Assembly (NCBI RefSeq): GCF_019904255.1
Contig: NZ_CP063203.1
Location: forward strand, 2,798,501 to 2,862,500
Source of the DNA: Marixanthomonas sp. SCSIO 43207
GTDB lineage: Bacteria > Bacteroidota > Bacteroidia > Flavobacteriales > Flavobacteriaceae
Direction of reading: 5' to 3'
DNA: 64,000 bases
Numbering within the stretch: position 1 is the stretch's first letter; every line of letters starts with the position of its first letter. The notes below the pieces were generated by a model, which worked only from the letters and a program-made list of their open reading frames with translations, did not search any database and was not told the DNA's origin. Shown here piece after piece: positions 18,062 to 27,451 of the stretch. The translations under genes were made by a program, and so were the position numbers.

Positions 18062-19272
18062 ATACACAAAAAGTAGATTTTGAAAATAATGAGGGTCAAA
18101 AATTAGTAGGCCGCATTGAATTACCGGCTAATCAACAACCCCATAATTTTGCAATATTTGCACATTGTTTTACTTGTACAAAAAACTTATCGGCGGTACG
18201 TAATATTAGTAAATCACTTACTTCGGCGGGTTTTGGCGTACTTCGGTTTGATTTTACTGGATTGGGAGAAAGTGAAGGCGACTTTGAAGACACAAACTTT
18301 TCAGGAAACGTTGAAGATTTAATTGCTGCTTCAGACTATCTTTCAAAAGAATATAAAGCTCCTTCCCTACTCGTAGGTCATTCATTAGGCGGAGCAGCTA
18401 TTATTTTTGCTGCTGAACAAATAACATCAGTCAAAGCAATAGCAACCATAGGTTCTCCTAGTAATCCAGAGCATGTTACACATTTACTGCAAAACGATAT
18501 TGATAAAATAGAAACTGAAGGTGTAGCTACAGTACAATTGAGTGGTCGTCCCTTTACCATAAAAAAGCAATTTTTACACGATTTAAAAACCAAATCGCTA
18601 CCAGAGACTTTAAAAAAATTACGCAAGTCAATTTTAATTTTACACTCACCACAAGACACGCTGGTAGAGATTAATAATGCAGAAGAGTTATACATTGCAG
18701 CCCATCACCCAAAAAGTTTTATTTCACTTGATGGTGCAGACCATTTATTAACCAATAAAAGTGATTCAATCTATACCGGAAAGACGATAGCTGCGTGGGC
18801 TTCTCGCTATGTTTTAATTCCAGAAGAACAAAAAATTTCTTCAAAACATGATGTAGTAGCCAGTCTAGATAAAGAAGATGCTTTTACTACCAATCTAAAA
18901 ATAGGTGCTCATTATATGCTTGCAGATGAGCCTAAAAGTTTTGGTGGAAATGACTTTGGCCCTTCTCCATATGAATATGTTTCTGCAGGACTTTCGGCGT
19001 GCACTGCTATGACTATTCAAATGTATTCAAAACGTAAAAAATGGGATCTAGAAAATGTTGAAGTTCATACTAGCTATGAAAAAAGACATGCACAAGATTG
19101 TGAAAACTGTGAAGACCCTTCTGCAAAAATTGATACCTTTATTAGACAAATTAAATTTGAAGGTAATCTTGATGAGAAACAAACAAAACGTTTAATACAA
19201 ATTGCCGATAAATGTCCTGTTCATAAAACTCTTCATTCTGAAACGCAAGTAATTACTACTGTTATTGATTAA
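18058..19272 (+). CDS. Bifunctional alpha/beta hydrolase - OsmC family protein
   Basis: The 404-residue protein has an alpha/beta-hydrolase domain (about 1-250) with nucleophile motif GHSLGG, Ser at residue 109, and His in DGADHLL near 229. An OsmC-like domain (about 270-404) follows, with the redox Cys in GLSACTAMTIQMY and the second Cys in ADKCPVHKTL, the pair used for peroxide reduction. This hydrolase-OsmC fusion is a known bacterial architecture and not a sequencing artefact. It is cytoplasmic and may link ester hydrolysis to hydroperoxide detoxification. It starts within the end of the DUF2490 gene. Confidence 0.92.
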   Translation: MNTQKVDFENNEGQKLVGRIELPANQQPHNFAIFAHCFTCTKNLSAVRNISKSLTSAGFGVLRFDFTGLGESEGDFEDTNFSGNVEDLIAASDYLSKEYKAPSLLVGHSLGGAAIIFAAEQITSVKAIATIGSPSNPEHVTHLLQNDIDKIETEGVATVQLSGRPFTIKKQFLHDLKTKSLPETLKKLRKSILILHSPQDTLVEINNAEELYIAAHHPKSFISLDGADHLLTNKSDSIYTGKTIAAWASRYVLIPEEQKISSKHDVVASLDKEDAFTTNLKIGAHYMLADEPKSFGGNDFGPSPYEYVSAGLSACTAMTIQMYSKRKKWDLENVEVHTSYEKRHAQDCENCEDPSAKIDTFIRQIKFEGNLDEKQTKRLIQIADKCPVHKTLHSETQVITTVID

Positions 19273-19343
19273 TTAACTTTAAAAAAAGAAGCTTTACACC
19301 TAACGTTTCTATTCTACCTAAATGCTAAGATTTTTTTAAAATG

Positions 19344-19374
19344 TTGGTTTTGGTATCCTTTCCTTTTACCTTTA
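19344..19374 (+). promoter_or_regulatory. Bacteroidota promoter (TTG-20-TACCTTTA)
   Basis: TTG at 19344-19346 and TACCTTTA at 19367-19374 are separated by 20 bases and lie upstream of the superoxide dismutase gene. The -7 box differs from consensus at the last base. Confidence 0.4.
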
Positions 19375-19409
19375 TTCTAACTGAAACCAAAAATTTAAAG
19401 TAAATACTC

Positions 19410-20024
19410 ATGAAAAAAGTAAGTATATTATTTTCGGCCTTAGCTCTTATGGCATTTACAAGTTGTAATGACGGTAAGAAAAAGGAAGAAAAACAAATGG
19501 ATCAAATGGAAAAGTCTGAAAAAACAGACATAGACCAAAAAATGAATCAAGAGAAAAAAGATATGAATGATGGCACGTCAATGACCATTACTCTTGAACC
19601 AAAAAGTGAAAGCTCTGCAAGTGGTAAAGTCTCTTTTACTCAAAAAGACGGAATGGTGATGATGAAAGCAAAAATCTCTGGACTTACCCCGGGGACACAC
19701 GCAATTCATATTCACGAAAATGCAGATTGTTCTGCGCCTGATGGCAAATCTGCAGGTGGACATTGGAACCCAACTTTTGAGAATCATGGTAAATGGGGAA
19801 GCTCAGACGGATATCATAAAGGTGATATAGGTAATATGGAAGCCGATGAAAACGGTAATGCTACTATCTCTATGCAAACTGATGAATGGTGCATAGGATG
19901 TGATGATGAAAACAAAAACATTGTAGGTAAAGGAATTATTGTACACGGTGGAGCAGATGATTTTACATCACAACCCTCAGGTGCTGCTGGTGCGCGCGTT
20001 CTTTGTGGAGGCGTTATTCAGTAA
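19410..20024 (+). CDS. Cu/Zn superoxide dismutase-like lipoprotein
   Basis: The 204-residue protein has a lipoprotein signal with Cys at residue 19, then a charged Lys/Glu/Asp/Met-rich linker (to about 55), then a Cu/Zn-SOD domain. All expected metal ligands are visible: His100 and His102 (HIHE), His118 (GGHWNP), His126, His136 and Asp139 (HKGDIG), and His179 (VHGGADD). Cys107 and Cys199 can form the conserved disulfide. An extra CIGCDDE at about 161-167 is unusual and could be a second disulfide or metal site. It should remove superoxide in the periplasm or at the cell surface. Confidence 0.93.
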   Translation: MKKVSILFSALALMAFTSCNDGKKKEEKQMDQMEKSEKTDIDQKMNQEKKDMNDGTSMTITLEPKSESSASGKVSFTQKDGMVMMKAKISGLTPGTHAIHIHENADCSAPDGKSAGGHWNPTFENHGKWGSSDGYHKGDIGNMEADENGNATISMQTDEWCIGCDDENKNIVGKGIIVHGGADDFTSQPSGAAGARVLCGGVIQ

Positions 20025-20044
20025 TTAATAATATATAAATCATT

Positions 20045-20079
20045 AAAAAAAGACCTTTCTTGATAGAAAGGTCTTTTTT
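20045..20079 (+). terminator. Rho-independent terminator
   Basis: AGACCTTTCT (20051-20060) pairs with AGAAAGGTCT (20065-20074), followed by T6. It terminates the superoxide dismutase gene. Confidence 0.85.
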
Positions 20080-20177
20080 ATGAGATAATATGTTTCTTTT
20101 TAGGGACTTTAATCGTTTACTGTATGTTTCATATTATTTTTCTAATTATATATAACCAAAAACAATACCAAAAATTA

Positions 20178-20210
20178 AAGCCTCGTTTTCAGTTTCAGAA
20201 AACGAGGCTT
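20178..20210. terminator. Terminator hairpin downstream of the M36 peptidase gene
   Basis: A perfect 13-bp stem (20178-20190 with 20198-20210) with a 7-base loop lies 24 bases beyond the stop of the minus-strand peptidase gene. The T-run is stronger in plus orientation, but the position suits termination of the minus-strand gene. Confidence 0.7.
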
Positions 20211-20233
20211 TTTAACTTAAAACTATATACTTT

Positions 20234-23200
20234 TTATTGCTTTACAATACGCTTTACAATACTAGCATCTGTAGCTTCAATTTTTACAAAATACATTCCA
20301 GATGCATATTGCTCCATCGAGATGATGGTTTCAACATCTGCATTTGTAAGATCTATTTGCTGAATAATACGTCCGTTAATGTCTGTAATTACAGCTTTGG
20401 TTAAAGCTTTATCACTCACGTTTGACAAGGTTACTTGACCTGTTGTTGGGTTTGGGTACAAAGCAATACCATTGTAAAAGTCTAAATCTCCAATGCTTAG
20501 TACTTCTTCTACAATTAAATTAAACGTACACGTACCTTCATTTTCTCCATCAGAAGCCGTCATAGTAATTACGGTTGTACCAAGTCCTACTTCGGTTCCA
20601 GGTGCAGGATCTTGAGAGATACTTGGTGTAGAAACACAATTATCTGTAGCCGTTGTATCACCTGTATAATCTGGAACTGTAAATAATTGACCTTCCTCAA
20701 CTTGAACTGCAACATCTGAAGGACAAGTAACTTCAGGTGCAATATCTTCAGCTGTAACTTCAGTAGCTGTACGTGATGCTAAACATCCCTCAAAAGCAGA
20801 AACATTAATATCATCATTTGGCGCTCCATAATCTGAAGCCTCACAACTACCGCTCCAGTCTGCAGCAGCATCGCTATCTCCAACTCTTCGGAAAGAACCG
20901 CTACAGTTGGCTAATAAATCTGCGCCATCACCAGACCAATCAAGATCTGCAGCTGTAATGTTAAACCCATTGATTGTAATATTCAATCCAGATATTTCAG
21001 CTTCAGTAAAGTTCCAGAATACTGAATCTACAACATTACCTTCATCATCTATAATTATAATCCATCCGGTTCCTTCATTGTCCCAATACAAGTTATTACC
21101 CCAATAGTTTGAACCACTATCATCATTGTACTGAACTACTGAATTTGCATCCATCTCGCCAAGCGTTTGAGTAATAGAGTTCATAGCGTTAACATCTACG
21201 TATGGATCTTCACTAACCGCTACTGTATATCCTGAATAATCTTGTGCAACACCTACATTTTGAATTTCAAATCTATCTGGTGTTTCTAAGGTAACTTCAG
21301 AAATTACAAGTTTTGATAATGGTCCTGCAGGGTTTTCTTGTGCATAAACCGTTGTACTTTCTGTAGGTGTAAATGTATATATTTCTCCTTCTGAAAGAAG
21401 GTTTCCGCCAAATTCTGCATCATACCACCCTATTACATTTGAAGGGTCGTTAAGTGTTGCAGTAACAGTCACCTCATCTCCTATACAAAAATCTGAAACC
21501 CCTTGAGTTACCGGGCTATCTGGAATAGCTAATACTTCAATGGTATCTGTATCTGTTGAAGCTGTTGTACATTGTGCTTCTGGAACTTCATATGAAATGG
21601 TGTGTACCCCTACTCCGGCCGCAGCTGGATCAAAAGAATAAGTAAGACCATTACCATCATCAGTTACACCGGGACCGCTGTAAATCCCTCCTGCTGGGCT
21701 TCCGCCTGATAAGTTTGTAAGAACTTCAGAGCTTGCACAAACATCTTCAGGAGCAGAAAAATCTGCTTCAGATGGAGGAAGATCAAAGGCTTCTGTACCA
21801 TCGCTTGTACTGTTTGAAGAACCTTGAGATGCGCTATAACCTAGTCCTCTTTTTGCAAAAGCTTCCCAAATTAAACATTCGTTTGCTCCGCCGTATATAG
21901 CTTGATCTGCTGCTAATATAGCATCACGACCATCTACAAAACCAGGGCTACAAGGCTGTAGTTTCATACCTTCTGTAACTAACGCCATAGCCATAACATT
22001 TCCTGCGTCTTGATTTACATCTCCAGTAAAGTTGTAAATGTCTTCATCAATTCCGTATTCATTCATTAATGCCCAAGACATTTCCCATAACATTTCAGCC
22101 CAAACCGAACCTATTCTGTGTACGCTTGAAACTCCATTAATATCACTATATGTATCTGGGTTTACGCTTAAGTCTGTACTGTATGGATAGCTTCGTATAC
22201 CATCTCCATTTTGACCTTGACCAAAAAGATACGTTCCTACAGCTCTAGGGTCCTCTGCAACATCTCCTGGTCTCATGGTTAAAATTACTCCATAAAAATC
22301 ACTCCATCCTTCGCCCATTTGCTCAGAGTTGTTTAAGCAATTTGTATTTGATCCTCCTCCAGTAAGTCTATTTGAAGTACCATGTGAAAATTCATGAATT
22401 ACAACTAAGTTATCAAATGAACCGTCCTTATCATTACAGATATACATGTTCATAGATGGATTTTGACCGTCTGGTGGTGTTCCAAAAGTAGCATTACACC
22501 ATTCAGAAATTTGTGCATTTGCATCTACAGAGTCACTTCCTTGACCGCCATTACCATAATTGTTTTCTTGGAAGTTACCACTTACATCATCAAATCCATA
22601 TTGATACATTACATCATGGATGTAATTGTTTATATAAAATAAGTGTGAGATTGAAGCGTCTTCATATTGGTTTGAACCTGTCCAAGATTGATTAAAAGCA
22701 TACCCTGTAAAGTCTAATGAAGATCCGCCGTCTGGTCTATACCCAGAATTGTTTCCTGCTTCAAAAGCATCTACGTTATTACCACGAGTAGTAGTAAATT
22801 CTGGTCCTTCTACTCCATCTGTATCATGCCATCCAAAAGGAGAGGCTACTGGATGTGCAGGATCTGTTACAATAGTACGATCACCATAATAAGGACTTTC
22901 TAGCGGCATTTCAAAAACCTCATAACATTCTGTACATCCAGCTGTTTCTGCCATTTTTTCTTCATAATTAGGAATATCATAAAGATTCTTATTATAGTCC
23001 AATACTTCTTTATCGTGATTGTGGTCGTGATCCATAGTACACGTAAGCATCCAGTTATTTTTATCTAAAAGATTTCCTGTTGCTGCATCTATACGAGCAT
23101 TCCACCAGTCTTTACGTGATTTTTCTTGAATAGAAATATCCCAAGATAAAATAAGGTCATCATTTACTTTTTGATACACTAATTTTGCAGGGATTGGACT

Positions 23201-23671
23201 TAGCGATATTCCACCTTTGTCTAATAATGTCTCTTGATTGGCTTGATTTTTTCTTTGAATAACCGAAAGAGAACCGTTTACAGTATATCCTAATCGTTGC
23301 GCAGCTGCTTGAACCGCTTGTTCTGCTGTTAATGAAGGCATCTTGGCTCCTTTTACTTTATCTGAAGCATTTTTAATAAAGTTTAAAGTACCGGAAAGTT
23401 TTTTTCCGTTTGGTAAAATATGTAAGCTAGACTCAGTCCCTTTAATTGCAATATCATTAAGAGTTTGATTAAAGTAAACATGAGTTACTCCACTAGCTTT
23501 ACTTACATGTTGACTTGAAACTTTCCAGTTTAAATCTGCAGAAGTAAGCTCTGTATTTTCCAACTTTTGTTGAAATTCTTTTTGTAAAGTTTTGGTAAAA
23601 TCTTGAGCATATAGTTGTGAGACTAACAAACAACTTAATGCCAAAAAGATACCTTTTGTAATTTTTCTCAT
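20234..23671 (-). CDS. Secreted M36 (fungalysin-type) metallopeptidase with type IX sorting domain
   Basis: From ATG 23671 the 1145-residue protein has a signal peptide ending LYAQ, an FTP-like propeptide (about 30-170), and an M36 catalytic domain with zinc motif HEFSH at about 426-430 followed by GTSNRLTGG. Beyond about 640 come Ig-like/PKD-type repeats, a lamin-tail-like region (SKLVISEVTLETPDRFEIQN) and a HYR-like module (ATDNCVSTPSISQDP). The end, ALYPNPTTGQVTL to YFVKIEATDASIVKRIVKQ, is a type A type IX secretion C-terminal domain. It should be exported and either released or anchored on the surface to degrade proteins. A longer frame to 23734 overlaps the promoter and is not preferred. 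Confidence 0.93.
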   Translation of the reverse strand: MRKITKGIFLALSCLLVSQLYAQDFTKTLQKEFQQKLENTELTSADLNWKVSSQHVSKASGVTHVYFNQTLNDIAIKGTESSLHILPNGKKLSGTLNFIKNASDKVKGAKMPSLTAEQAVQAAAQRLGYTVNGSLSVIQRKNQANQETLLDKGGISLSPIPAKLVYQKVNDDLILSWDISIQEKSRKDWWNARIDAATGNLLDKNNWMLTCTMDHDHNHDKEVLDYNKNLYDIPNYEEKMAETAGCTECYEVFEMPLESPYYGDRTIVTDPAHPVASPFGWHDTDGVEGPEFTTTRGNNVDAFEAGNNSGYRPDGGSSLDFTGYAFNQSWTGSNQYEDASISHLFYINNYIHDVMYQYGFDDVSGNFQENNYGNGGQGSDSVDANAQISEWCNATFGTPPDGQNPSMNMYICNDKDGSFDNLVVIHEFSHGTSNRLTGGGSNTNCLNNSEQMGEGWSDFYGVILTMRPGDVAEDPRAVGTYLFGQGQNGDGIRSYPYSTDLSVNPDTYSDINGVSSVHRIGSVWAEMLWEMSWALMNEYGIDEDIYNFTGDVNQDAGNVMAMALVTEGMKLQPCSPGFVDGRDAILAADQAIYGGANECLIWEAFAKRGLGYSASQGSSNSTSDGTEAFDLPPSEADFSAPEDVCASSEVLTNLSGGSPAGGIYSGPGVTDDGNGLTYSFDPAAAGVGVHTISYEVPEAQCTTASTDTDTIEVLAIPDSPVTQGVSDFCIGDEVTVTATLNDPSNVIGWYDAEFGGNLLSEGEIYTFTPTESTTVYAQENPAGPLSKLVISEVTLETPDRFEIQNVGVAQDYSGYTVAVSEDPYVDVNAMNSITQTLGEMDANSVVQYNDDSGSNYWGNNLYWDNEGTGWIIIIDDEGNVVDSVFWNFTEAEISGLNITINGFNITAADLDWSGDGADLLANCSGSFRRVGDSDAAADWSGSCEASDYGAPNDDINVSAFEGCLASRTATEVTAEDIAPEVTCPSDVAVQVEEGQLFTVPDYTGDTTATDNCVSTPSISQDPAPGTEVGLGTTVITMTASDGENEGTCTFNLIVEEVLSIGDLDFYNGIALYPNPTTGQVTLSNVSDKALTKAVITDINGRIIQQIDLTNADVETIISMEQYASGMYFVKIEATDASIVKRIVKQ

Positions 23672-23704
23672 AAAAAGTAATTTTAGGAATGGGGTTAATT
23701 TCTG

Positions 23705-23735
23705 TAAAACTATTAATATTTCCATTTTATTCAAA
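23705..23735 (-). promoter_or_regulatory. Bacteroidota promoter (TTTG-19-TAGTTTTA)
   Basis: On the minus strand TTTG (23732-23735) and TAGTTTTA (23705-23712) are 19 bases apart, and the ATG at 23671 follows about 33 bases later. This supports the shorter start of the M36 peptidase. Confidence 0.45.
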
Positions 23736-23933
23736 TTTTTTACTTATAAAGCCCTAACTTTAACAGTATTTCATTTAAAAAACCATTGTTTTGCCAATTT
23801 GATATTTAATTTACTATAATTGTTTTATTCTTTAATTTGGGAATATTTCAAGTCCGCTTCATAAAATTAACTTGGTATTCCTATTTTATTTAGTTTATTA
23901 TTAGTTATTTTAGCTACGAGACAAAACAAAAAA

Positions 23934-24467
23934 ATGAAACAACCAAACGAATTAATCATCTCCATGCAGAATGGAGATGAGAAAGCATTTTCAAAATTAT
24001 ATACCATGTATTCTGAAGCCTTGTTTGGCATTATATACAGTATAGTACTAAATGAAAATGTTGCCGAAGAAGTGATGCAAGATGTTTTCATTAAAATCTG
24101 GGATAATTCAAAATCATATTCAGTTGAGAAAGGTAGATTTTTCACTTGGATCTTAAATATTGCTAGAAATTCAGCCATAGACACCACTCGGTCAAAAGCC
24201 TATAAAAATTCAAAGAAAAACCTTAGTACAACCAATTTCGTAGATATTATTGAAGCGTCAGATAACTTAAATAAAAAGACCAATGCTATTGGAATAAAAA
24301 AATATCTAAGCGCTTTAAAACCTGCTTGTATTAAAATTATCGACTTTTTAATATTTAAAGGGTATACGCAAAAAGATGCTGCCAAAGAAATAAACATACC
24401 TTTAGGAACATTAAAAACGCGTAACAGAAAATGTATGCAGGATTTAAAAACAATTGTATTAGGATAG
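23934..24467 (+). CDS. ECF-family RNA polymerase sigma factor
   Basis: The 177-residue protein has sigma region 2 (about 20-90: AFSKLYTMYSEALFGIIYSIV, EEVMQDVFIKIWDNSKSY, FFTWILNIARNSAIDTTRS) and region 4 (about 120-172: LKPACIKIIDFLIFKGYTQKDAAKEINIPLGTLKTR) with a helix-turn-helix. It ends one base before the anti-sigma gene and so is co-expressed with it. The presence of an RskA-type anti-sigma suggests control by membrane or redox stress. The likely targets include the neighbouring DUF4331-TPR operon, but this is inference from gene order. No consensus primary promoter is visible upstream. Confidence 0.93.
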   Translation: MKQPNELIISMQNGDEKAFSKLYTMYSEALFGIIYSIVLNENVAEEVMQDVFIKIWDNSKSYSVEKGRFFTWILNIARNSAIDTTRSKAYKNSKKNLSTTNFVDIIEASDNLNKKTNAIGIKKYLSALKPACIKIIDFLIFKGYTQKDAAKEINIPLGTLKTRNRKCMQDLKTIVLG

Positions 24468-24468
24468 T

Positions 24469-25266
24469 ATGAATGCACAAGAATTAATAGAGTCAGGAAA
24501 TCTAGAGCTTTATGTTGCTGGTTCTTTAGCTTCTGAAGAAGTAAAAGAAGTAGAAGAAGCTATTGAGCAGTACCCTGAAGTAAAAGAGCAAGTAGAAATG
24601 ATTGAAGCAAGTGTTATTACACTTGCTGAAACTGTTTCACCTCCGCTTTCTGCTCTTATATGGTCTCAAATAATTGAGAATATAAGAAAAGTGAGGCCTA
24701 TTTCAAGCAAAACTCCATCAACAAACTGGGGTGCTATCACGGGCTGGGCTGCAGCAATATTGGCAATTGCAGGTATTTTCTGGATGCTTAAGCAACGAAA
24801 TGACCTTCAAAACACTATTCAATACACAACTACTCAAAATACAGTACTTGAAGAAAAAGTAACGACTGCTGAAACAAAACTAGCAGACGCTAATGAAGTG
24901 CTTGACGTAATACGTTCAAAAGAATATACAACTTATACCTTACCCGGTAATCAAGCAGTTGCTCCACAAGCATTTGCCAAAGTATATTTTAATAAAAAAG
25001 ACAAAGTTGCATATATAGATGCTAAAGGATTACCAGAAGCACCTCGTGGTAAAGTATATCAAGTGTGGTCTTTAACCATGCAACCCCTCACCCCTACAAG
25101 TGTTGGTTTACTAGATTCTTCTATAGAAACCAAAGACAGACTATTTTTAATTGATATGAGTGATATTGCTAGTACAGAAGCTTTTGGTATCACGCTTGAA
25201 CCTGAAGGTGGTAGTGAAACACCTACTATGGATCAATTATATACTCTAGGCCAAGTTACTCCATAA
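24469..25266 (+). CDS. RskA-type transmembrane anti-sigma factor
   Basis: The 265-residue protein has an N-terminal sigma-binding region (about 1-75: LIESGNLELYVAGSLASEEVKEVEEAI), one membrane span (about 90-108: AITGWAAAILAIAGIFWML), a coiled-coil segment (about 110-150) and a C-terminal RskA-like domain (about 155-260: AKVYFNKKDKVAYIDAKGLPEAP, YQVWSLTMQPLTPTSVGLLD). No Cys-His zinc motif of the ZAS type is present at the N-terminus. It should hold the preceding sigma factor inactive at the inner membrane until a periplasmic signal acts. Confidence 0.9.
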   Translation: MNAQELIESGNLELYVAGSLASEEVKEVEEAIEQYPEVKEQVEMIEASVITLAETVSPPLSALIWSQIIENIRKVRPISSKTPSTNWGAITGWAAAILAIAGIFWMLKQRNDLQNTIQYTTTQNTVLEEKVTTAETKLADANEVLDVIRSKEYTTYTLPGNQAVAPQAFAKVYFNKKDKVAYIDAKGLPEAPRGKVYQVWSLTMQPLTPTSVGLLDSSIETKDRLFLIDMSDIASTEAFGITLEPEGGSETPTMDQLYTLGQVTP

Positions 25267-25290
25267 AAATTTTACATTAATATAAAATTA

Positions 25291-25322
25291 AAGCACCCCC
25301 TATAGAATTATAGAGGGTGCTT
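25291..25322. terminator. Hairpin between the sigma/anti-sigma and TPR operons
   Basis: AAGCACCC and CTATA pair with TATAG and GGGTGCTT around a 4-base loop, with one mismatch pair. The T-run after it is short, so termination could be weak. It is convergent between the anti-sigma gene and the TPR lipoprotein gene. Confidence 0.6.
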
Positions 25323-25430
25323 AACTAACAAAAAAACTCTGAAAAAACCGGCATAACCAGTTGTTGACACTATACAAAATAGATTATCAACCTTTCTATT
25401 TACATTTACGAAGATTAACGCATTACGGTT

Positions 25431-26711
25431 TTATAATTCAGCAACTTTTTTTGTTAAAACCGGACCTATTTCAAAAGAAGCACCTTCAAGTTCTTTTTTT
25501 ATAGGTTTAATTTTATCATTTTCTCCATTGGCTTTATAAACCAACGCTGAATAATATTGAGCCATAGGCTCAAAGGTTTTTCCTTCAACATAAGTAGTGA
25601 TTGTATGTAACGCTTCCTCATTTTGCCCAGCTTTAAGTTGTGCTAACGCTAATAAACTATAGGTTTCTGGAGTAGCCCGATTAGCTACCTCTTTATTAGC
25701 TATTGAGAGTGCTTTTTGAGGGGCTGTTTCTGCATACAATTCAATCAAATAAGTATTGTACATTGCGCCGTAATTATTCTCTGCAACACTTGACATGAAT
25801 TGTTTCTGAAACTTTTCAACATTTTTTATTTCGTTTTTATGTTCAGCTATTTCAGCTTTTAGCAAATAATAATCTGGTGATTTGTGTTGTTTTAAAATAG
25901 AATCTAAAATACGATTGGCTTCTTTTGTATCATTTTCATAAGAATAAGCAATCCAAGCGATTCCTTTTTTTGCATAGGCATTGTCAGAGTCTAGCTTTAA
26001 TGTCTTTAAATAATAGTTGTAGGCGTCATTTATTCTTCCGGCGTGTCCATAAAAATCTGCTAGATTGCTATAACTCCACACCTTAAGTTGTTTCTTTCCG
26101 CTAGATTCGGCTATTTGCATCGCTTTTTCCATATATTTTATAGCTTCATCTAGATTACCTTGATAATCACTCCATTTTGATAATCTAATTAAGTAATTAA
26201 AATCACTATTGTTTTTAATCTTTTTCAAATACGAATTTGCTTCTTTATAAAGTCCTAGCTCCATTGTAACATCAAAAAGCATTAATTCGGTTTCATACCT
26301 ATTATCTTTATAAGTGTAAGCACTATCCAAAAGTTTTTTAGCTTCTTTAAAGCGATGTTGAGATATGTAGGTATGCGCCAAAGAACGTAAATAGGCGTCT
26401 TTGTTTTTGGCCGAAAGTTTTTTGGCTTTGGTATATAATTGTTCTGAAATATTTAATTGTTCTACATCTCCTGTAGCACTAAATATTGATGAATATACCG
26501 AAGCCAACTCAGTAACACCCGTGATTTTACTTGTATCTTCTCCTATTCGTTTTGACCAAAACTCTTTATTATTTAATGCTTTTTGCAATTTTGCATTTGT
26601 TTCAGATTTTAAGTAAACATTGTAATCTTCACTTTGTGTTATTTTTTGTTCTTTTCGGTTTGAACAACTGAAAAACACTATAGCTATTAAGGGTAAAAGA
26701 ATATATTTCAT
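25431..26711 (-). CDS. TPR-repeat lipoprotein
   Basis: From ATG 26711 the 426-residue protein has a lipoprotein signal (IVFFSC, Cys at about 16) and a chain of tetratricopeptide-like helical hairpins (for example KQLKVWSYSNLADFYGHAGRINDAYNYYLKTLKLD and NKEVANRATPETYSLLALAQLKAGQNEEALHTI). It is the last gene of a minus-strand unit with two DUF4331 proteins. TPR lipoproteins usually serve as scaffolds in the envelope. The upstream frame to 26741 is not preferred since the signal peptide starts at 26711. Confidence 0.85.
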   Translation of the reverse strand: MKYILLPLIAIVFFSCSNRKEQKITQSEDYNVYLKSETNAKLQKALNNKEFWSKRIGEDTSKITGVTELASVYSSIFSATGDVEQLNISEQLYTKAKKLSAKNKDAYLRSLAHTYISQHRFKEAKKLLDSAYTYKDNRYETELMLFDVTMELGLYKEANSYLKKIKNNSDFNYLIRLSKWSDYQGNLDEAIKYMEKAMQIAESSGKKQLKVWSYSNLADFYGHAGRINDAYNYYLKTLKLDSDNAYAKKGIAWIAYSYENDTKEANRILDSILKQHKSPDYYLLKAEIAEHKNEIKNVEKFQKQFMSSVAENNYGAMYNTYLIELYAETAPQKALSIANKEVANRATPETYSLLALAQLKAGQNEEALHTITTYVEGKTFEPMAQYYSALVYKANGENDKIKPIKKELEGASFEIGPVLTKKVAEL

Positions 26712-26780
26712 AAGTTGTATTTTAAACAAAAAAGAGAACATTAGTATGTTCTCTTTTTATATTCAGAATTAAAGTTTCAA

Positions 26781-27428
26781 TTAAAACGGATTTGCCAAAT
26801 ACGGAAATGAGCTTGAAAAAGTAGCATCATTTGAAGAAACTCCATCACTTGTAAGCAATGGCTCAGTATCTGGGTCATTATTATTATCTGTTCCGTCGGG
26901 TCCGCCAAATATTAATAATAATGAAGTATCAATCACATCATCTTGCAAGGCGCGACCGGTTAATATTTCTGTTCCGTTAAAGTAACTTGTAGTACCGTTT
27001 TGCGCCACCCAAAGCACATCATTTGCCAAAACAGTTGTAAAAGTAGTTGCGTCAAGACCTAATGCGTTTGTAGTGTAATTTGGGTTAAGGGTTAATAAAT
27101 TGCTTTCAAATGAAGCTTGAAATTCGGCTCCCATTTCAGAAGGAATGGTTGTATTAAAAGCATCTTTCATTCCATCGCTACCAAATACAGTATTAATTCC
27201 TGGGCGTCCCATTTGATCTTCTTGTGAATAAGTTCCTGTAAAATCAACAACTTCGTCGCAGGGTTGACATGCAGAACCACCACAGTCTATCCCAAGTTCG
27301 TCACCATTTTTAATTCCGTCTGAACATGTTGCATTGTCAATAATATTATCATCATCATCTGCACACTGCACAAATAAAGTTGCAGTACAAATGGTTAGTA
27401 GTAAAGTAATATATTTATATGTTTTCAT
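26781..27428 (-). CDS. DUF4331-related lipoprotein with Cys-rich N-terminal motif
   Basis: The 215-residue protein has a lipoprotein signal with Cys at about 22, followed by an acidic run ADDDD. Next comes the Bacteroidota Cys-rich motif CSDGIKNGDELGIDCGG with four to five cysteines (about 35-58), which is common in surface lipoproteins. The rest (about 64-215) resembles the second half of DUF4331 proteins: MGRPGINTVF, a length of alternating polar residues, and the final LTSDGVSSNDATFSSSFPYLANPF. It lies 23 bases downstream of a DUF4331 gene. It is a separate gene with its own signal peptide, not a frameshift. Function unknown. Confidence 0.8.
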   Translation of the reverse strand: MKTYKYITLLLTICTATLFVQCADDDDNIIDNATCSDGIKNGDELGIDCGGSACQPCDEVVDFTGTYSQEDQMGRPGINTVFGSDGMKDAFNTTIPSEMGAEFQASFESNLLTLNPNYTTNALGLDATTFTTVLANDVLWVAQNGTTSYFNGTEILTGRALQDDVIDTSLLLIFGGPDGTDNNNDPDTEPLLTSDGVSSNDATFSSSFPYLANPF

Positions 27429-27451
27429 AATAGTAAAAATTCAGTAGTTAA

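Noticed and set aside
18058-19272. Hydrolase-OsmC fusion as an assembly artefact
   Set aside because: The same two-domain order is an established bacterial architecture and both domains are complete.
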